Notes: generated by a model not told the origin, from the sequence alone. A DNA stretch of 64,000 nt from CAZGRP01 sp964527995 (GCA_964527995.1 CAZGRP010000001.1:152086-216085); one strand, 5' to 3'; positions 36,401 through 44,607 are shown, numbered from the stretch's first letter. Numbers and translations: made by a program.

Positions 36401-36746
36401 GCGCGAAGACAAGCAAATGGCCGCCAGTGCCCTGGATCGGATCGCGGTGGTACCCAACCCCTACATCGTGGCGGCCGAGTGGGAGCCGAAGCAGGTATTG
36501 CTCACGGCGCCGCGCGAACGCCGGCTGGAGTTCATCAACCTGCCGATGGAGTGTACCATTCGTATCTACACGCTCGCTGGCGAACTCGTGGACACGATCC
36601 AGCACAAGAGTTCGGTGACCAATGGTGCGGAGACCTGGGACCTGCTGAGTAAGGACAATATCGGTGTCGCCTACGGTGTCTACATCTACCATGTCGAGGC
36701 GCCTGGCATCGGAGAGAAAATCGGCAAGTTCGCCATCATCAAGTGA
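33453..36746 (+). CDS. Large secreted protein with Asp-rich calcium-like repeats and FlgD-like C-terminus
   Basis: A 1097-residue exported protein (signal peptide MRLRFVSICVVMVLGVASVLQG). An Asp-rich block at about 326-385 (DNDLDGMVDEDMNNGIDDDG and DTDDVGVDGVPDTGDEGEGD) looks like thrombospondin-type calcium loops. A fibronectin-like segment is near 490-580. The final ~110 residues (IAVVPNPYIVAAEWE ... IRIYTLAGELVDTI ... GKFAIIK) resemble the FlgD-like Ig/T9SS sorting fold but with VVPNPY instead of YPNPFN. Sits between the TonB-dependent receptor and a PorV-like gene, an order I know from related uncultured FCB bacteria. Role unknown; surface-associated is likely. Confidence 0.75.
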   Translation: MRLRFVSICVVMVLGVASVLQGQDSRRRPVIDKMEHVKELLKREKKLRKAAGFEDRAEVLMNGNQITTRIFNYGSISKPGERIFDVRWKGLGYAYEFGPMVAAEVVDANGDTVRIVSEALIDNGDVSPDGTTVWGWNPLPGFHDPSYVVGGVQQIATNDAGDSNGDGKPDSWPENWYNDALQAYVWPGPYARGATTADKEALYVMDDRDNAEFSYYPFPDDSTRRGLGLEVLVRAFQWTSPLAEDAIFFQYSIINRSPKTLPKVFFAMWGDPHIGGANDFSDDDAFFDILVDMVYAWDHDQTAGAGFTGTPGYLGYKFLESPGNPFDGIDNDLDGMVDEDMNNGIDDDGDWNPDTDDVGVDGVPDTGDEGEGDGVPTAGSRDDVTQPGEPNFEFTDLDESDQIGLTSFNAFLWSTHWPREDEEIWRRVTPGNFSDIEQNADNVFLYGSGPIRLESLETQRFSVALLLGENKDDLFLNADVVQTIYNSGYRFTRPPLKPIVTAVAGDHKVTLYWDSRAEESVDDITGKDFEGYVIYRSTDFQFQDVTTITDANGSKFLARPLTDAFGNPARFDLVNGIKGLATVPYPGRGVAYYLGDDTGLRHSYVDSTVKNGVTYYYAVVSYDHGDYPRGERAGIPPTESSKSITEEQGRLVFDVNTVAVTPNPPALGYVPPELVDNEVKHTAGPGTGSVAARILDVTRVQEGDRYVLTFSDTLVTDQGDTVLQKNYSVRDMMPVTETFFAKLGGFLPLANRALIHGTIQVTDPKSGTVFTEGVDYEINYRLGKLKALEGGALQDRVPYQIRYEYFPIYQSTYFNNEDANPVFDGIELFVNDEKDIHIDTSKTGWVRGGKRPKGYELKVKLFQTGKPYPASYEVRFANENIDEDDFFHVPVPFTVWNLTENRRSRFVFLDKADKNGVRKTLSSGDALVILNKETGTQSSWMVTFADTTADTTGVVPQDGDVFLIHTTKPFRVGDVFEFETKALREDKQMAASALDRIAVVPNPYIVAAEWEPKQVLLTAPRERRLEFINLPMECTIRIYTLAGELVDTIQHKSSVTNGAETWDLLSKDNIGVAYGVYIYHVEAPGIGEKIGKFAIIK

Positions 36747-36805
36747 GTTGGACCGCACGCATCGCACATAACCAGTCGTGACGCTGTTGCTTGGAGGTTT
36801 AGAAG

Positions 36806-37867
36806 ATGAGAAGCAGAATTGTGGCGTTCACTCTTGGCTTTCTGGTGGTGGGTTCGACCGCAGTGTGGGCGCAGAAAGGGACGACCCCGGTCACCGTTCC
36901 TGATACAGGTGGGAATCTGACCAAGGTGGGTTCGACGGCTGCCCAGTTCCTGAAAATCGGCGTCGGCGCCCGGCCTGTCGCCATGGGCAACGGTTTCGTG
37001 GCTCTGGCGGACGACATCAACGCCATGTACTGGAACCCTGCCGGGCTTGCCCGGCTGGATCGCAACGAGGCGGTTTTCACGCACACCGACTGGCTGGCCG
37101 GCACCAACTTCGACTATGCCGCCTTCGTGATCCAAATGGGAAATTTCGGTGCGATAGGTGCCAGTATCACGTCACTTTCCATGGGCGACATGATCGTTCG
37201 AACGGTGGACCAGCCGGACGGGACGGGGCAGTTGTTTACAGCCAGCGACCTGGCAATCAGCGTCTCCTACTCGCGCATGCTGACCGACCGCTTCTCGATC
37301 GGTTTCAATGCGAAGTACATCAACCAGAAGATCTGGAATAGCTCGGCCAACTCCGTGGCCCTCGACGTCGGCGTCCTTTTCGTTACGCCCTTCTGGGGCA
37401 CCCGTTTCGGTGCCAGCGTCTCGAACTTCGGCGGAGATATGAAGTTGTCGGGTCGCGACATTCTGATCAACAACTACGACCCGTACCCAAACATCGGAAA
37501 CGTCGATCGCGTGAACGTCGACTATGATGTCGATAGCTATTCGCTGCCGCTCTCTTTCCGCGTGGGCCTTTCGCGTGATTTCCGTCAGGGCGAATTCAGC
37601 CGGTTCACGTTCGCTGTGGATGCCGTCCACCCGAACGACAACACGGAGTACCTGAACTCCGGCCTCGAATACTCTGTGCGCGACATGATCTTTCTGCGGG
37701 CCGGATACAGTGCTCTGTTCCTCGACGATTCCGAGCAGGGCCTGACTCTGGGAGCGGGCCTCCGCTACGACCTGATGGGAGCCGTGACTTTGCGCCTCGA
37801 CTATGCGTATGCAGATTTTGGTCGTCTTCAGAACGCGCAGCGGTTCACGGCTAGCCTGGCTTTCTAG
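36806..37867 (+). CDS. PorV/PorQ-like outer-membrane protein
   Basis: A 353-residue barrel of the PorV family: signal peptide RIVAFTLGFLVVGSTAVWA, the conserved GSTAAQFLKIGVGARPVAMGN near 40-60, and ALADDINAMYWNPAGLARLD near 68-87, then a barrel ending FGRLQNAQRFTASLAF with terminal Phe. In T9SS, PorV carries cleaved cargo to the sortase complex. Its place after the TonB receptor and large secreted protein, and before an FG-GAP cargo with sorting tail, matches a secretion role. Start 36806 has TTGGAGG upstream. Confidence 0.85.
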   Translation: MRSRIVAFTLGFLVVGSTAVWAQKGTTPVTVPDTGGNLTKVGSTAAQFLKIGVGARPVAMGNGFVALADDINAMYWNPAGLARLDRNEAVFTHTDWLAGTNFDYAAFVIQMGNFGAIGASITSLSMGDMIVRTVDQPDGTGQLFTASDLAISVSYSRMLTDRFSIGFNAKYINQKIWNSSANSVALDVGVLFVTPFWGTRFGASVSNFGGDMKLSGRDILINNYDPYPNIGNVDRVNVDYDVDSYSLPLSFRVGLSRDFRQGEFSRFTFAVDAVHPNDNTEYLNSGLEYSVRDMIFLRAGYSALFLDDSEQGLTLGAGLRYDLMGAVTLRLDYAYADFGRLQNAQRFTASLAF

Positions 37868-37931
37868 GTCCTCTGAATGAGGTGTCCGGACGCTGGGGCT
37901 GGTCATCACCCCACAGTCTGGCAAAATCATA

Positions 37932-37964
37932 CCGGCACGTTTCTACTCGACGTGCCGGTTTTTT
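37932..37964 (+). terminator. Rho-independent terminator
   Basis: Stem CCGGCACGT (37932-37940) / ACGTGCCGG (37950-37958), nine base loop, then six T. Ends the TonB receptor-PorV unit. Confidence 0.92.
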
Positions 37965-38024
37965 CGTATCGGATCAAGCCACGGGGAAAATTCTTCTGCG
38001 AACCCCAAGGAGGAGGACGTTCAA

Positions 38025-39614
38025 ATGCGTGTAGCGACCGTCGGCACTGTTGTGCTTGCAGTGTGCCTGGCTTCCGCAACGGTTCAGGCACAAACACCGA
38101 AGGCAGGGTACGTCAAGGCGTGGGACAACGGATCGGAGGTCAGTGCCTCGGCATGGGATGTGGAGTACATGGGGGACATGGATCAGGATGGCAAGCCTGA
38201 GGTCCTTTTCTGCACGGACGAGAACGGCGCCACCCTTTACCTTTACGAGAACCAGGGAAACGACGATTGGGCGCTGGTTTGGGTCTACAATATCACCGAC
38301 GCTTTTTGGAGCCTGACGGTCACTAAAGGAGACCTGGACCAGGACGGACAGGAGGAGATCCTTGCCGGAGTGCGCAACGCCGCCGCCACGCACTACGGCC
38401 TGTGGGTGTTCGAGTGGGATGGGGTGCAAGGCAGCGACAACTATGGCAACGGCAACGAACCGACTTTCAAATCGAATTTCAATGACGTAATTCCGAACCC
38501 GTCCCCCTACAGCCTTCGAGCGCTGGACATCGACGGCGACGGTAAGGTCGAAATTATCGCCGGTGACGAGAAAACCGACGCGGATTCAGAGGGAACGGTG
38601 CTGATCATGGAGCTCACCGAGGGAGACTTGAGCTTCCCGAATTTCACAGTGGAGTACAATTCAGTCGGCAAAGGGTTCGGCGATTTCGAGGGTGGTATCG
38701 ACGTGCGCGATTACGACAACGACGGCAATATGGAGGTGGCCTTTTCCGCCTATGACGACAACCAACTGATCGTTCTTCGTGCTACGGGCCCCAATACCTA
38801 TCAAGAGGCTCTCAACATGAAGTTGACTCCTGGACGAGACGGGCGAGCTCATCGGGCGCTGCGTTCGGCCGACTGGGACGGCGATGGCCGCTACGAACTG
38901 TACTATGTCTCCGAAAACCTCGGTGAGGTCTACGTGATCACCAACGACGGTGACATCTCACGGACCGACTCTACCAACGTTCACCTCATCGCCCGCTTTC
39001 CAAGTACCTTGCGCGGGGCCGATGTGGGCGATCTGGACGGCGACGGCAACGGCGACCTCTACATCGCTGGATACAACAATTACCAGGTTTTCGACATCGC
39101 TTTCACTGGCACGGACGTCACGGATTCGCTCAGCTACACGGTCAAAACCATCTACGACGGTCAGGGGCCTTCCGGCTTCGGCGGCACACAGTACCAGGAT
39201 GTAGCCGTGCTCGGGGATGCCGACGGCGACGGTCGCTATGAGCTGGCCGTGATCAATACCACGTCCGATCCCTATTTCGAGATTCTCGAGTGGGGCAATA
39301 TCACTGCCGTGCTGAACAAGCCGGATCACATCCCCTCCAAGTTTGTGCTCCATCCGAACTTTCCGAATCCCTTCAATCCGAGTACGGAAATCGCCTATGA
39401 AGTTGCGCGCGCGAACCGGGTCACAGTGGAGGTCTTCGACCTGCTCGGCCGCAAGGTGAAAACACTCGTGGACGAGTTCCAGGGCATCGGCCAGTACCGG
39501 GTGCGATGGGACGGCACGGACGATGCGGGCGACCAGGTGAGCAGCGGCGTCTATGTCTACACGCTCCGGGCTGGAGATTTCGTCGCATCCAGGAAGATGA
39601 CCCTGCTGCGGTAG
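38025..39614 (+). CDS. Secreted FG-GAP-repeat protein with T9SS sorting tail
   Basis: A 529-residue exported protein: signal peptide VATVGTVVLAVCLASATVQA, FG-GAP blades (YMGDMDQDGKPEVLFC, KGDLDQDGQEEILAGV, RALDIDGDGKVEIIAG, VGDLDGDGNGDLYIAG) and a sorting domain starting NFPNPFNPSTEIAYEV near 444, ending FVASRKMTLLR. The third such cargo in the window, and shorter than the others. AAGGAGGAGG lies eight bases before the ATG. No promoter is visible between the preceding terminator and this gene, so read-through may express it. Confidence 0.85.
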   Translation: MRVATVGTVVLAVCLASATVQAQTPKAGYVKAWDNGSEVSASAWDVEYMGDMDQDGKPEVLFCTDENGATLYLYENQGNDDWALVWVYNITDAFWSLTVTKGDLDQDGQEEILAGVRNAAATHYGLWVFEWDGVQGSDNYGNGNEPTFKSNFNDVIPNPSPYSLRALDIDGDGKVEIIAGDEKTDADSEGTVLIMELTEGDLSFPNFTVEYNSVGKGFGDFEGGIDVRDYDNDGNMEVAFSAYDDNQLIVLRATGPNTYQEALNMKLTPGRDGRAHRALRSADWDGDGRYELYYVSENLGEVYVITNDGDISRTDSTNVHLIARFPSTLRGADVGDLDGDGNGDLYIAGYNNYQVFDIAFTGTDVTDSLSYTVKTIYDGQGPSGFGGTQYQDVAVLGDADGDGRYELAVINTTSDPYFEILEWGNITAVLNKPDHIPSKFVLHPNFPNPFNPSTEIAYEVARANRVTVEVFDLLGRKVKTLVDEFQGIGQYRVRWDGTDDAGDQVSSGVYVYTLRAGDFVASRKMTLLR

Positions 39615-39670
39615 CTGTGCCCGCCTCGTGTCTGTTTTCAGATACTCGCGTGTTCCCTTTGTGCTGTCAT

Positions 39671-39695
39671 AAGGCCCCGCTTTGGGGCCTTTTCG
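39671..39695 (+). terminator. Rho-independent terminator
   Basis: Stem AAGGCCCC (39671-39678) / GGGGCCTT (39684-39691), loop GCTTT, tail TTTCG. Ends the FG-GAP cargo gene. Confidence 0.75.
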
Positions 39696-39790
39696 TTACG
39701 CCGCTGGATGATGTTGAGACCGCGCGATGGCGCTCCGTAGCTTCGACCTCGGCCAGGCGGGGCCATCGGCCGGATGCCAGGGCTTACACC

Positions 39791-39819
39791 TTGACTCTCT
39801 TTCCATTTCGTTGTATATT
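39791..39819 (+). promoter_or_regulatory. Sigma70-like promoter of prfB
   Basis: TTGACT (39791-39796), 17 bases, TATATT (39814-39819), the same boxes as the carbohydrate promoter at 14949. Start near 39826, about 38 bases before the prfB ATG. Confidence 0.75.
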
Positions 39820-39863
39820 TGCAGGAAAGTTACGACTCTAACCTAATGTGGGAGCTGCAAAAC

Positions 39864-40992
39864 ATGCATGAAGACGTACGCGCACAACTGGAAGCGTTGA
39901 AAAAACGAGTCGACAACCTAAAGGTGTATCTTTGACATAGCCGCCCGGGAAGTTCGCATTGCCGAGCTGGAGAAGAAAACCACCGACCCCGCCTTTTGGA
40001 ATGATCAGGAGCAAGCCCAGGAGGTGATGCGCCAGCTGAGTGAGGAACGCGAGTGGGTCGAGGCATGGAGGAATCTTTCTTCACGAGTCGAAGATTTGAA
40101 CGTCCTTCTCGATCTTGCCGAGGAGGAGGAAGATGCCGCCACCTTCACGGAGGTCGAGGGGGAGCTCAAGGAAGTCGCAAAGGAGGTCGATGACCTCGAG
40201 CTGCGCAGTCTGCTCGGCGATCCAGACGACGACAAGAATGCTCTGCTGACGATCCATCCGGGCGCCGGCGGAACCGAGTCGCAGGATTGGGCTCAGATGC
40301 TGCTGCGGATGTACCTCCGCTGGGTTGAGCGCCGCGGCTTCGAATACGAGATTCTTGACCTGCAGCCTGGGGAGGAGGCCGGCATCAAAAGCGCCACGGT
40401 GCTGGTTAAAGGAAAGTACGCGTACGGGTATCTGAAATCGGAAGCCGGGGTTCATCGTCTGGTGCGGATTTCACCTTTCGATGCCAACAGCCGCCGGCAC
40501 ACTTCGTTCGCTTCGGTGTTCATCTATCCTGAGGTCAAGGAGGATATCGAGATCACTATCGACCCGGCGGAGCTGCGCATCGACACCTACAGGGCCAGCG
40601 GTGCCGGCGGCCAGCACGTCAACAAAACCAGCAGTGCGGTTCGCATCACGCACTTGCCCACAGGGATCGTCGTACAGTGCCAGAACGAACGGTCGCAGCA
40701 CCGCAACAAGGCCAACGCCATGAAGATGCTCATGGCCCGGCTCTACCAGCTCAGGAAGCAAGAGGAGCAGGAGCGCATGTCGGCGATCGAATCGACGAAA
40801 ACCGACATCGCCTGGGGGAACCAGATTCGCTCCTACGTGTTTCACCCCTACACCATGGTCAAGGACCACCGCACCGGCGTCGAGACGTCGAATATTCAAG
40901 CGGTTATGGACGGCGACCTCGACGCTTTCATCCAGGCCTTCTTGCTGAAGCAGGTTCAGAAACAGGGCAAGCGGGCCGAGGTGGCGGCTTGA
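39864..40992 (+). CDS. prfB: Peptide chain release factor 2 (programmed +1 frameshift)
   Basis: RF2 reads UAA and UGA stops. The reading frame starts at ATG 39864 (an in-frame ATG at 39846 is the alternative), runs 23 codons to CTT at 39930, meets an in-frame TGA at 39933, and continues in the +1 frame from GAC 39934 to the stop at 40990-40992, so the coding parts are 39864-39932 and 39934-40992. The resulting ~376-residue protein has the tripeptide SPF (ISPFDANSRRHTS, near residue 210) that reads UGA, and the catalytic GGQ (SGAGGQHVNKT, near 250). Length and both motifs are normal for RF2. Presence of the shift also shows UGA is a stop codon in this organism. Confidence 0.97.
39921..39936 (+). 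promoter_or_regulatory. RF2 autoregulatory +1 frameshift site
   Basis: Slippery CTT-TGA-C (39930-39936) with an internal Shine-Dalgarno-like AAGGTG (39921-39926) just upstream, as in E. coli prfB (which has AGGGGG). When RF2 is scarce the ribosome slips +1 at CUU and makes full-length RF2. Confidence 0.92.
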
Positions 40993-41045
40993 TCGGCCCT
41001 CTGAAACGAGCTTCATCCGGTATCAGCGCAGAGGAACTCCCCAGC

Positions 41046-42179
41046 GTGCGACCGACTTATGCGGAGGTGGACCTTAGCGCCGTCGAGAGCAACGTTCGGC
41101 AGGTGATTGAGCGTGTGCGGCCGGCGCAGGTGATGGCCGTCGTCAAGGCCAACGCCTACGGCCACGGCGCTGTGGAGGTCGCACGGGTGGCGGTGGCCGC
41201 CGGCGCAGCCTATCTGGGCGTGGCGCTGGTCGAAGAGGGCATAGCTTTGCGCGATGCCGGCGTTGACGCACCGATCCTCGTCTTCGGTGGTTTTTTCGAT
41301 GACCAGGTCGAGGCTTTCGTCGAGCGACGCCTGCAAGCGACGCTGTTCGATTTGCACTCTGCCGAGGTTCTAGACCAGGCGGCGCAGAGAAGCGGCGGAC
41401 GTCATCCGGTGCATGTCAAGTTGGATACTGGCATGGGGAGGGTGGGTGTCGACTGGCGCCAGGCCGTGGACTTTCTTGAGCAGGTGCGCCGGATGGAAGG
41501 GCTGGAGGTTGTCGGATTGATGACGCATCTGGCCACGGCGGATGAACGCGACAAGACGTTTGCCCGCACCCAACTGTGCCGGTTCCGGGAGGCCATCCGT
41601 AGCCTGGAGGAGAGCGGCGTCCAGATCCCGATCAAGCACGCTGCCAACAGTGCGGCGATTCTCGATCTGCCCGAGGCCTGGTTCGATCTGGTGCGCCTTG
41701 GTGTGATGCTCTACGGGTACTACCCTTCCGAGGAAACGTCCGAGAGCATCCCCGTCGTGCCAGCGATGCGGCTGGTGTCGCACGTCATCTATCTCAAGAC
41801 CGTGGCGGCCGGCACGCCCGTGAGCTACGGCCGGCGTTACACCACTGAAAAAGAGACGCGGATTGCTACGGTGCCCATCGGCTACGCCGATGGCTACAAC
41901 CGTCTGTTATCGAATCAGGGTGAAGTTTTGATTCGCGGACGCCGCTTCCCGGTCGTGGGCCGGGTGTGCATGGATCAGATCATGGTCGATGTCGGGCTGA
42001 CCAGCGATGTGCGGATCGGCGATGAGGTCGTCCTGCTGGGCCGTCAGGGCGATGCCGAGATTCCTATCTGGGAGATTTGTCGCAAGCTCGGAACCATTCC
42101 ATACGAAGTGACTTGCTGGGTATCTTCCAGGGTGCCGCGGCGATATCTGCCGGCTGGGCAGGGCGAAGGCGGAAACTGA
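41046..42179 (+). CDS. alr: Alanine racemase
   Basis: A 377-residue PLP enzyme converting L- to D-alanine for peptidoglycan. VVKANAYGHGAVEVA near residues 34-48 carries the PLP lysine; VGRVCMDQIMVDVG near 302-315 is the C-terminal domain signature, and the catalytic Tyr lies in VSYGRRYTTEKETRIATVPIGYADGY near 262-285. I take GTG 41046 because family members start with RPTxAEIDL; AGAGGA lies about ten bases upstream. A TTG at 40989, overlapping the prfB stop, has a good site (GAGGTGG) and adds 19 residues, so the start is uncertain. Confidence 0.93.
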   Translation: MRPTYAEVDLSAVESNVRQVIERVRPAQVMAVVKANAYGHGAVEVARVAVAAGAAYLGVALVEEGIALRDAGVDAPILVFGGFFDDQVEAFVERRLQATLFDLHSAEVLDQAAQRSGGRHPVHVKLDTGMGRVGVDWRQAVDFLEQVRRMEGLEVVGLMTHLATADERDKTFARTQLCRFREAIRSLEESGVQIPIKHAANSAAILDLPEAWFDLVRLGVMLYGYYPSEETSESIPVVPAMRLVSHVIYLKTVAAGTPVSYGRRYTTEKETRIATVPIGYADGYNRLLSNQGEVLIRGRRFPVVGRVCMDQIMVDVGLTSDVRIGDEVVLLGRQGDAEIPIWEICRKLGTIPYEVTCWVSSRVPRRYLPAGQGEGGN

Positions 42180-42198
42180 CTGAGAGACAAAATGGCTT
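42158..42198 (+). repeat. 41-base direct repeat, left copy
   Basis: From GCAGGGCG to ATGGCTT, matching 43002-43042 with about five mismatches. It spans the last codons of alr, and its final ATGGCTT looks like the lysS start codon region. The two copies bracket the toxin-antitoxin-like pair. Confidence 0.85.
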
Positions 42199-42222
42199 TG
42201 GGGGAGGTCATGGAGGGGTATC

Positions 42223-42471
42223 ATGAAGAAGAAGGAAAAGCTGGAGATCGTTCAAGAGATCAGGAAGATCGAGCAGCAGCTTTACCTGAAGCGTAGTGAG
42301 CTGGCTTCTGCCGAGGCGATGGAGTACGATTTTTCCAAGCCGAGTAAGCTTGCTGACGACTTGGACGCGCAGCGCTGGCACAAGGTCTTCTCCGAGTTAA
42401 TCGAGAAGATTGGTCAACTGTCGGACGGGGGCGATAGCGTTGAAGATATTCGCGAGCAGCGCGAAAGATGA
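42223..42471 (+). CDS. Putative antitoxin (VapB-like position), 82 residues
   Basis: A small charged, mostly helical protein (KKKEKLEIVQEIRKIEQQLY at the start), without a DNA-binding fold I can name. Its last four bases overlap the PIN-domain gene (ATGA), the classical antitoxin-toxin arrangement. Ribosome site GGAGGGG lies four bases before ATG 42223. It would bind and block the downstream PIN nuclease and may repress the pair. The pair sits in the region between the two direct repeats, between alr and lysS. Confidence 0.6.
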   Translation: MKKKEKLEIVQEIRKIEQQLYLKRSELASAEAMEYDFSKPSKLADDLDAQRWHKVFSELIEKIGQLSDGGDSVEDIREQRER

Positions 42472-42890
42472 AGCTGGTGGTGGATAGCAATATTTTCGTG
42501 AGCAGTCTCGACCCGAACGATGTGCACCATGCCGAATGCCTCCCGATTTTCGAACGCATCCTGAGATTCGAGATTGAGGCATTGTGTCCGACCCTGGTTT
42601 TGGTCGAGACCACCTGCGCATTGCGCAGGAGGACCCGGAGCGAGGAGCTCGCCGTGGCCGTTTACAAAAATCTGGCCCGTTTGCCTTCCATCAATTGGTT
42701 GGATATTAACCTTCAAGTGGCGGAAAGAGCCTGCATGCTGGGTGCTAAGACGGGACTGCGAGGAGGAGATTCGATCATCCTGCAGGTTGCGGAGCAATAT
42801 GGGATTCCTTTGCTGACAAACGACAGGGAGATCGAAAACAAGGCAGCAGAGGGAATCTGGGTGTTTGGGCCCGATGAGCTACCCATCTGA
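42468..42890 (+). CDS. PIN-domain ribonuclease, VapC-like toxin
   Basis: A 140-residue PIN protein. The acidic active-site residues are visible: VVDSNIFVS (Asp 6), LVLVETTCALRR (Glu near 45), GLRGGDSIIL (Asp near 101) and LLTNDREI (Asp near 119). Family members cut RNA, often tRNA, and are held inactive by the antitoxin encoded immediately upstream. Overlap with the upstream gene is ATGA. I call this a toxin because of the partner and the flanking repeats; a housekeeping PIN nuclease is the alternative. Confidence 0.75.
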   Translation: MKLVVDSNIFVSSLDPNDVHHAECLPIFERILRFEIEALCPTLVLVETTCALRRRTRSEELAVAVYKNLARLPSINWLDINLQVAERACMLGAKTGLRGGDSIILQVAEQYGIPLLTNDREIENKAAEGIWVFGPDELPI

Positions 42891-42913
42891 GATCCATGGG
42901 CTGGTTCTTTTAC

Positions 42914-43027
42914 ATGGCTCGATATCTTACTCTGGCTCTCCTAGTCATCTTGCACGCGTCGCAAGAGGCGGCATCCAATGGGGAGAATCCCGAAGACCTG
43001 AGCAAGGCGAAGGCAGAAAGTAACTGA
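42914..43027 (+). CDS. Possible small exported peptide, 37 residues
   Basis: An ATG frame with hydrophobic N-terminus (MARYLTLALLVILHASQEA) and a short acidic tail, ending at the TGA that lies within the right direct repeat. No convincing ribosome site precedes it, and it lies in the segment that separates the toxin gene from lysS. Could be noise. Confidence 0.2.
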   Translation: MARYLTLALLVILHASQEAASNGENPEDLSKAKAESN

Positions 43028-43042
43028 GAGACGAAATGGCTT
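43002..43042 (+). repeat. 41-base direct repeat, right copy
   Basis: Right partner of 42158-42198. Here the ATGGCTT is the real lysS start (43036); the first part mirrors the 3' end of alr. The 803 bases between the copies hold the toxin-antitoxin-like pair, consistent with insertion by duplication of the alr-lysS junction. Confidence 0.85.
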
Positions 43043-44535
43043 CCGATACTCTCCATGAAATCATGCGTGTCAGGCGGCAGAAGCTCGAGAAGCTTCGCTC
43101 TTTGGGTGTCAACCCTTACCCCTATTTCTTTCGCCGCTCCCATCTCGCGCGCCACGTCCTCGACAGCTACAGCGATCTGGAGGGGCAAACGGTTGCCGTC
43201 GCCGGACGCATTGTGTCACTTCGCGGTCACGGCAAAGCCTCCTTCGCCCACATCGCCGACGCCTCGGGCAAGATCCAGATCTACGTTCGACTCGACCAGG
43301 TCGGCGAGCAGGGCTACGAGGTCTTTCGACTTCTCGATCTTGGCGACATCGTCGGGGTGCGCGGTGAAGTGTTCCGCACCCGCACCGGAGAGATCACCGT
43401 CATGGTGAAGGAGCTGGAGCTTCTCGCCAAGACGCTGCGACCCCTGCCGATTCCGAAAGAGCGGATTTCCGAGGGTGAGCGCCAGGTCTATGACCAGTTT
43501 GCCGACCGCGAACAGCGCTACCGGCAGCGCTACGTCGATCTGATCGTCAACCCTGAAGTCCGCGATGTCTTCGTCAAGCGCAGCCGAATCATCTCCACCA
43601 TGCGCCACTTCCTGGACGGACGTGGTTACCTCGAGGTTGAAACGCCGGTATTGCAACCGGTTTATGGAGGCGCCTCGGCCCGGCCGTTTGTGACGCACCA
43701 TAACGCCCTGGACATGGATCTCTATCTACGCATCGCCGATGAGCTTTATCTCAAACGCCTCATCGTCGGCGGCTTCGATGGCGTCTACGAGATCTCCAAA
43801 GACTTCCGAAATGAGGGCATCGATCGTTTCCACAATCCCGAGTTCACCATGATGGAGCTCTACGTCGCCTATGAAGATTATCACTTCATGATGGAGCTCG
43901 TGGAGGAGATGTTCGTCACCATCGCCCGCGAGGTGCTGGGATCGACCTCGCTCACCTACCAGGGGCAGAGGATCGATCTGACGCCGCCGTGGCGGCGTGT
44001 GCGCCTCTTCGATGCCATCAAGGAGCGCACGGGAAAGGATCTCTATGGAAAGGACGAAGCCGCCTTGCGCAAGATCGCCGGGGAACTGAACGTAGAGGTG
44101 GAGGAGTTCTGGGGCAGCGGCAAGATCATCGACGAGATCTTCAGCGAGTTGGTGGAGCCGACGCTTGTTCAGCCCACGTTTGTTATAGATTATCCTGTCG
44201 AGCTTTCGCCCCTGGCAAAACGGCATCGCGATGACCCGAAGCTGGTGGAGCGCTTCGAGCCCTTCTTTGCCGGGCGCGAGGTCGGGAACGCGTTCTCCGA
44301 ACTCAACGACCCGCTGGACCAGAGAGAGCGTTTCGAGGCTCAGGCGGAGTTACGGGCTCTCGGTGACGAAGAGGCCCAGATGCTCGACGAGGATTTTCTT
44401 CGCGCCCTGGAGTATGGCATGCCGCCCACGGCCGGTCTCGGCGTAGGCGTCGACCGCCTGGTGATGATTTACACCGACCAGCCGTCGATCCGCGATGTGG
44501 TGTTTTTCCCGCAGATGAGGCCCGGGTCGAAGTGA
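43036..44535 (+). CDS. lysS: Lysyl-tRNA synthetase, class II
   Basis: A 499-residue class II aminoacyl-tRNA synthetase. An N-terminal OB-fold anticodon domain (about 60-170: VAVAGRIVSLRGHGKASFAHI) precedes the catalytic core with motif 2 (FRNEGIDRFHNPEFTMMELY near 257-277) and motif 3 (GLGVGVDRLVMI near 471-482). Length and motifs match LysRS-II. It begins inside the right direct repeat; the ribosome site is weak (GAGAGACGAA). Confidence 0.97.
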   Translation: MASDTLHEIMRVRRQKLEKLRSLGVNPYPYFFRRSHLARHVLDSYSDLEGQTVAVAGRIVSLRGHGKASFAHIADASGKIQIYVRLDQVGEQGYEVFRLLDLGDIVGVRGEVFRTRTGEITVMVKELELLAKTLRPLPIPKERISEGERQVYDQFADREQRYRQRYVDLIVNPEVRDVFVKRSRIISTMRHFLDGRGYLEVETPVLQPVYGGASARPFVTHHNALDMDLYLRIADELYLKRLIVGGFDGVYEISKDFRNEGIDRFHNPEFTMMELYVAYEDYHFMMELVEEMFVTIAREVLGSTSLTYQGQRIDLTPPWRRVRLFDAIKERTGKDLYGKDEAALRKIAGELNVEVEEFWGSGKIIDEIFSELVEPTLVQPTFVIDYPVELSPLAKRHRDDPKLVERFEPFFAGREVGNAFSELNDPLDQRERFEAQAELRALGDEEAQMLDEDFLRALEYGMPPTAGLGVGVDRLVMIYTDQPSIRDVVFFPQMRPGSK

Positions 44536-44607
44536 GCGCCAGCAGGTCGGAAGATTTGTAGCCGGGAAGTTCTGGGTTTAAAGCGCACCGCAACCACGGA
44601 GGAGAGA

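Noticed and set aside
33681..36767. 1028-residue open frame on the minus strand opposite the large secreted protein
   Set aside because: It is a mirror of the plus-strand gene in GC-rich DNA. It has no ribosome site, signal peptide or family motif, whereas the plus-strand frame has all three.
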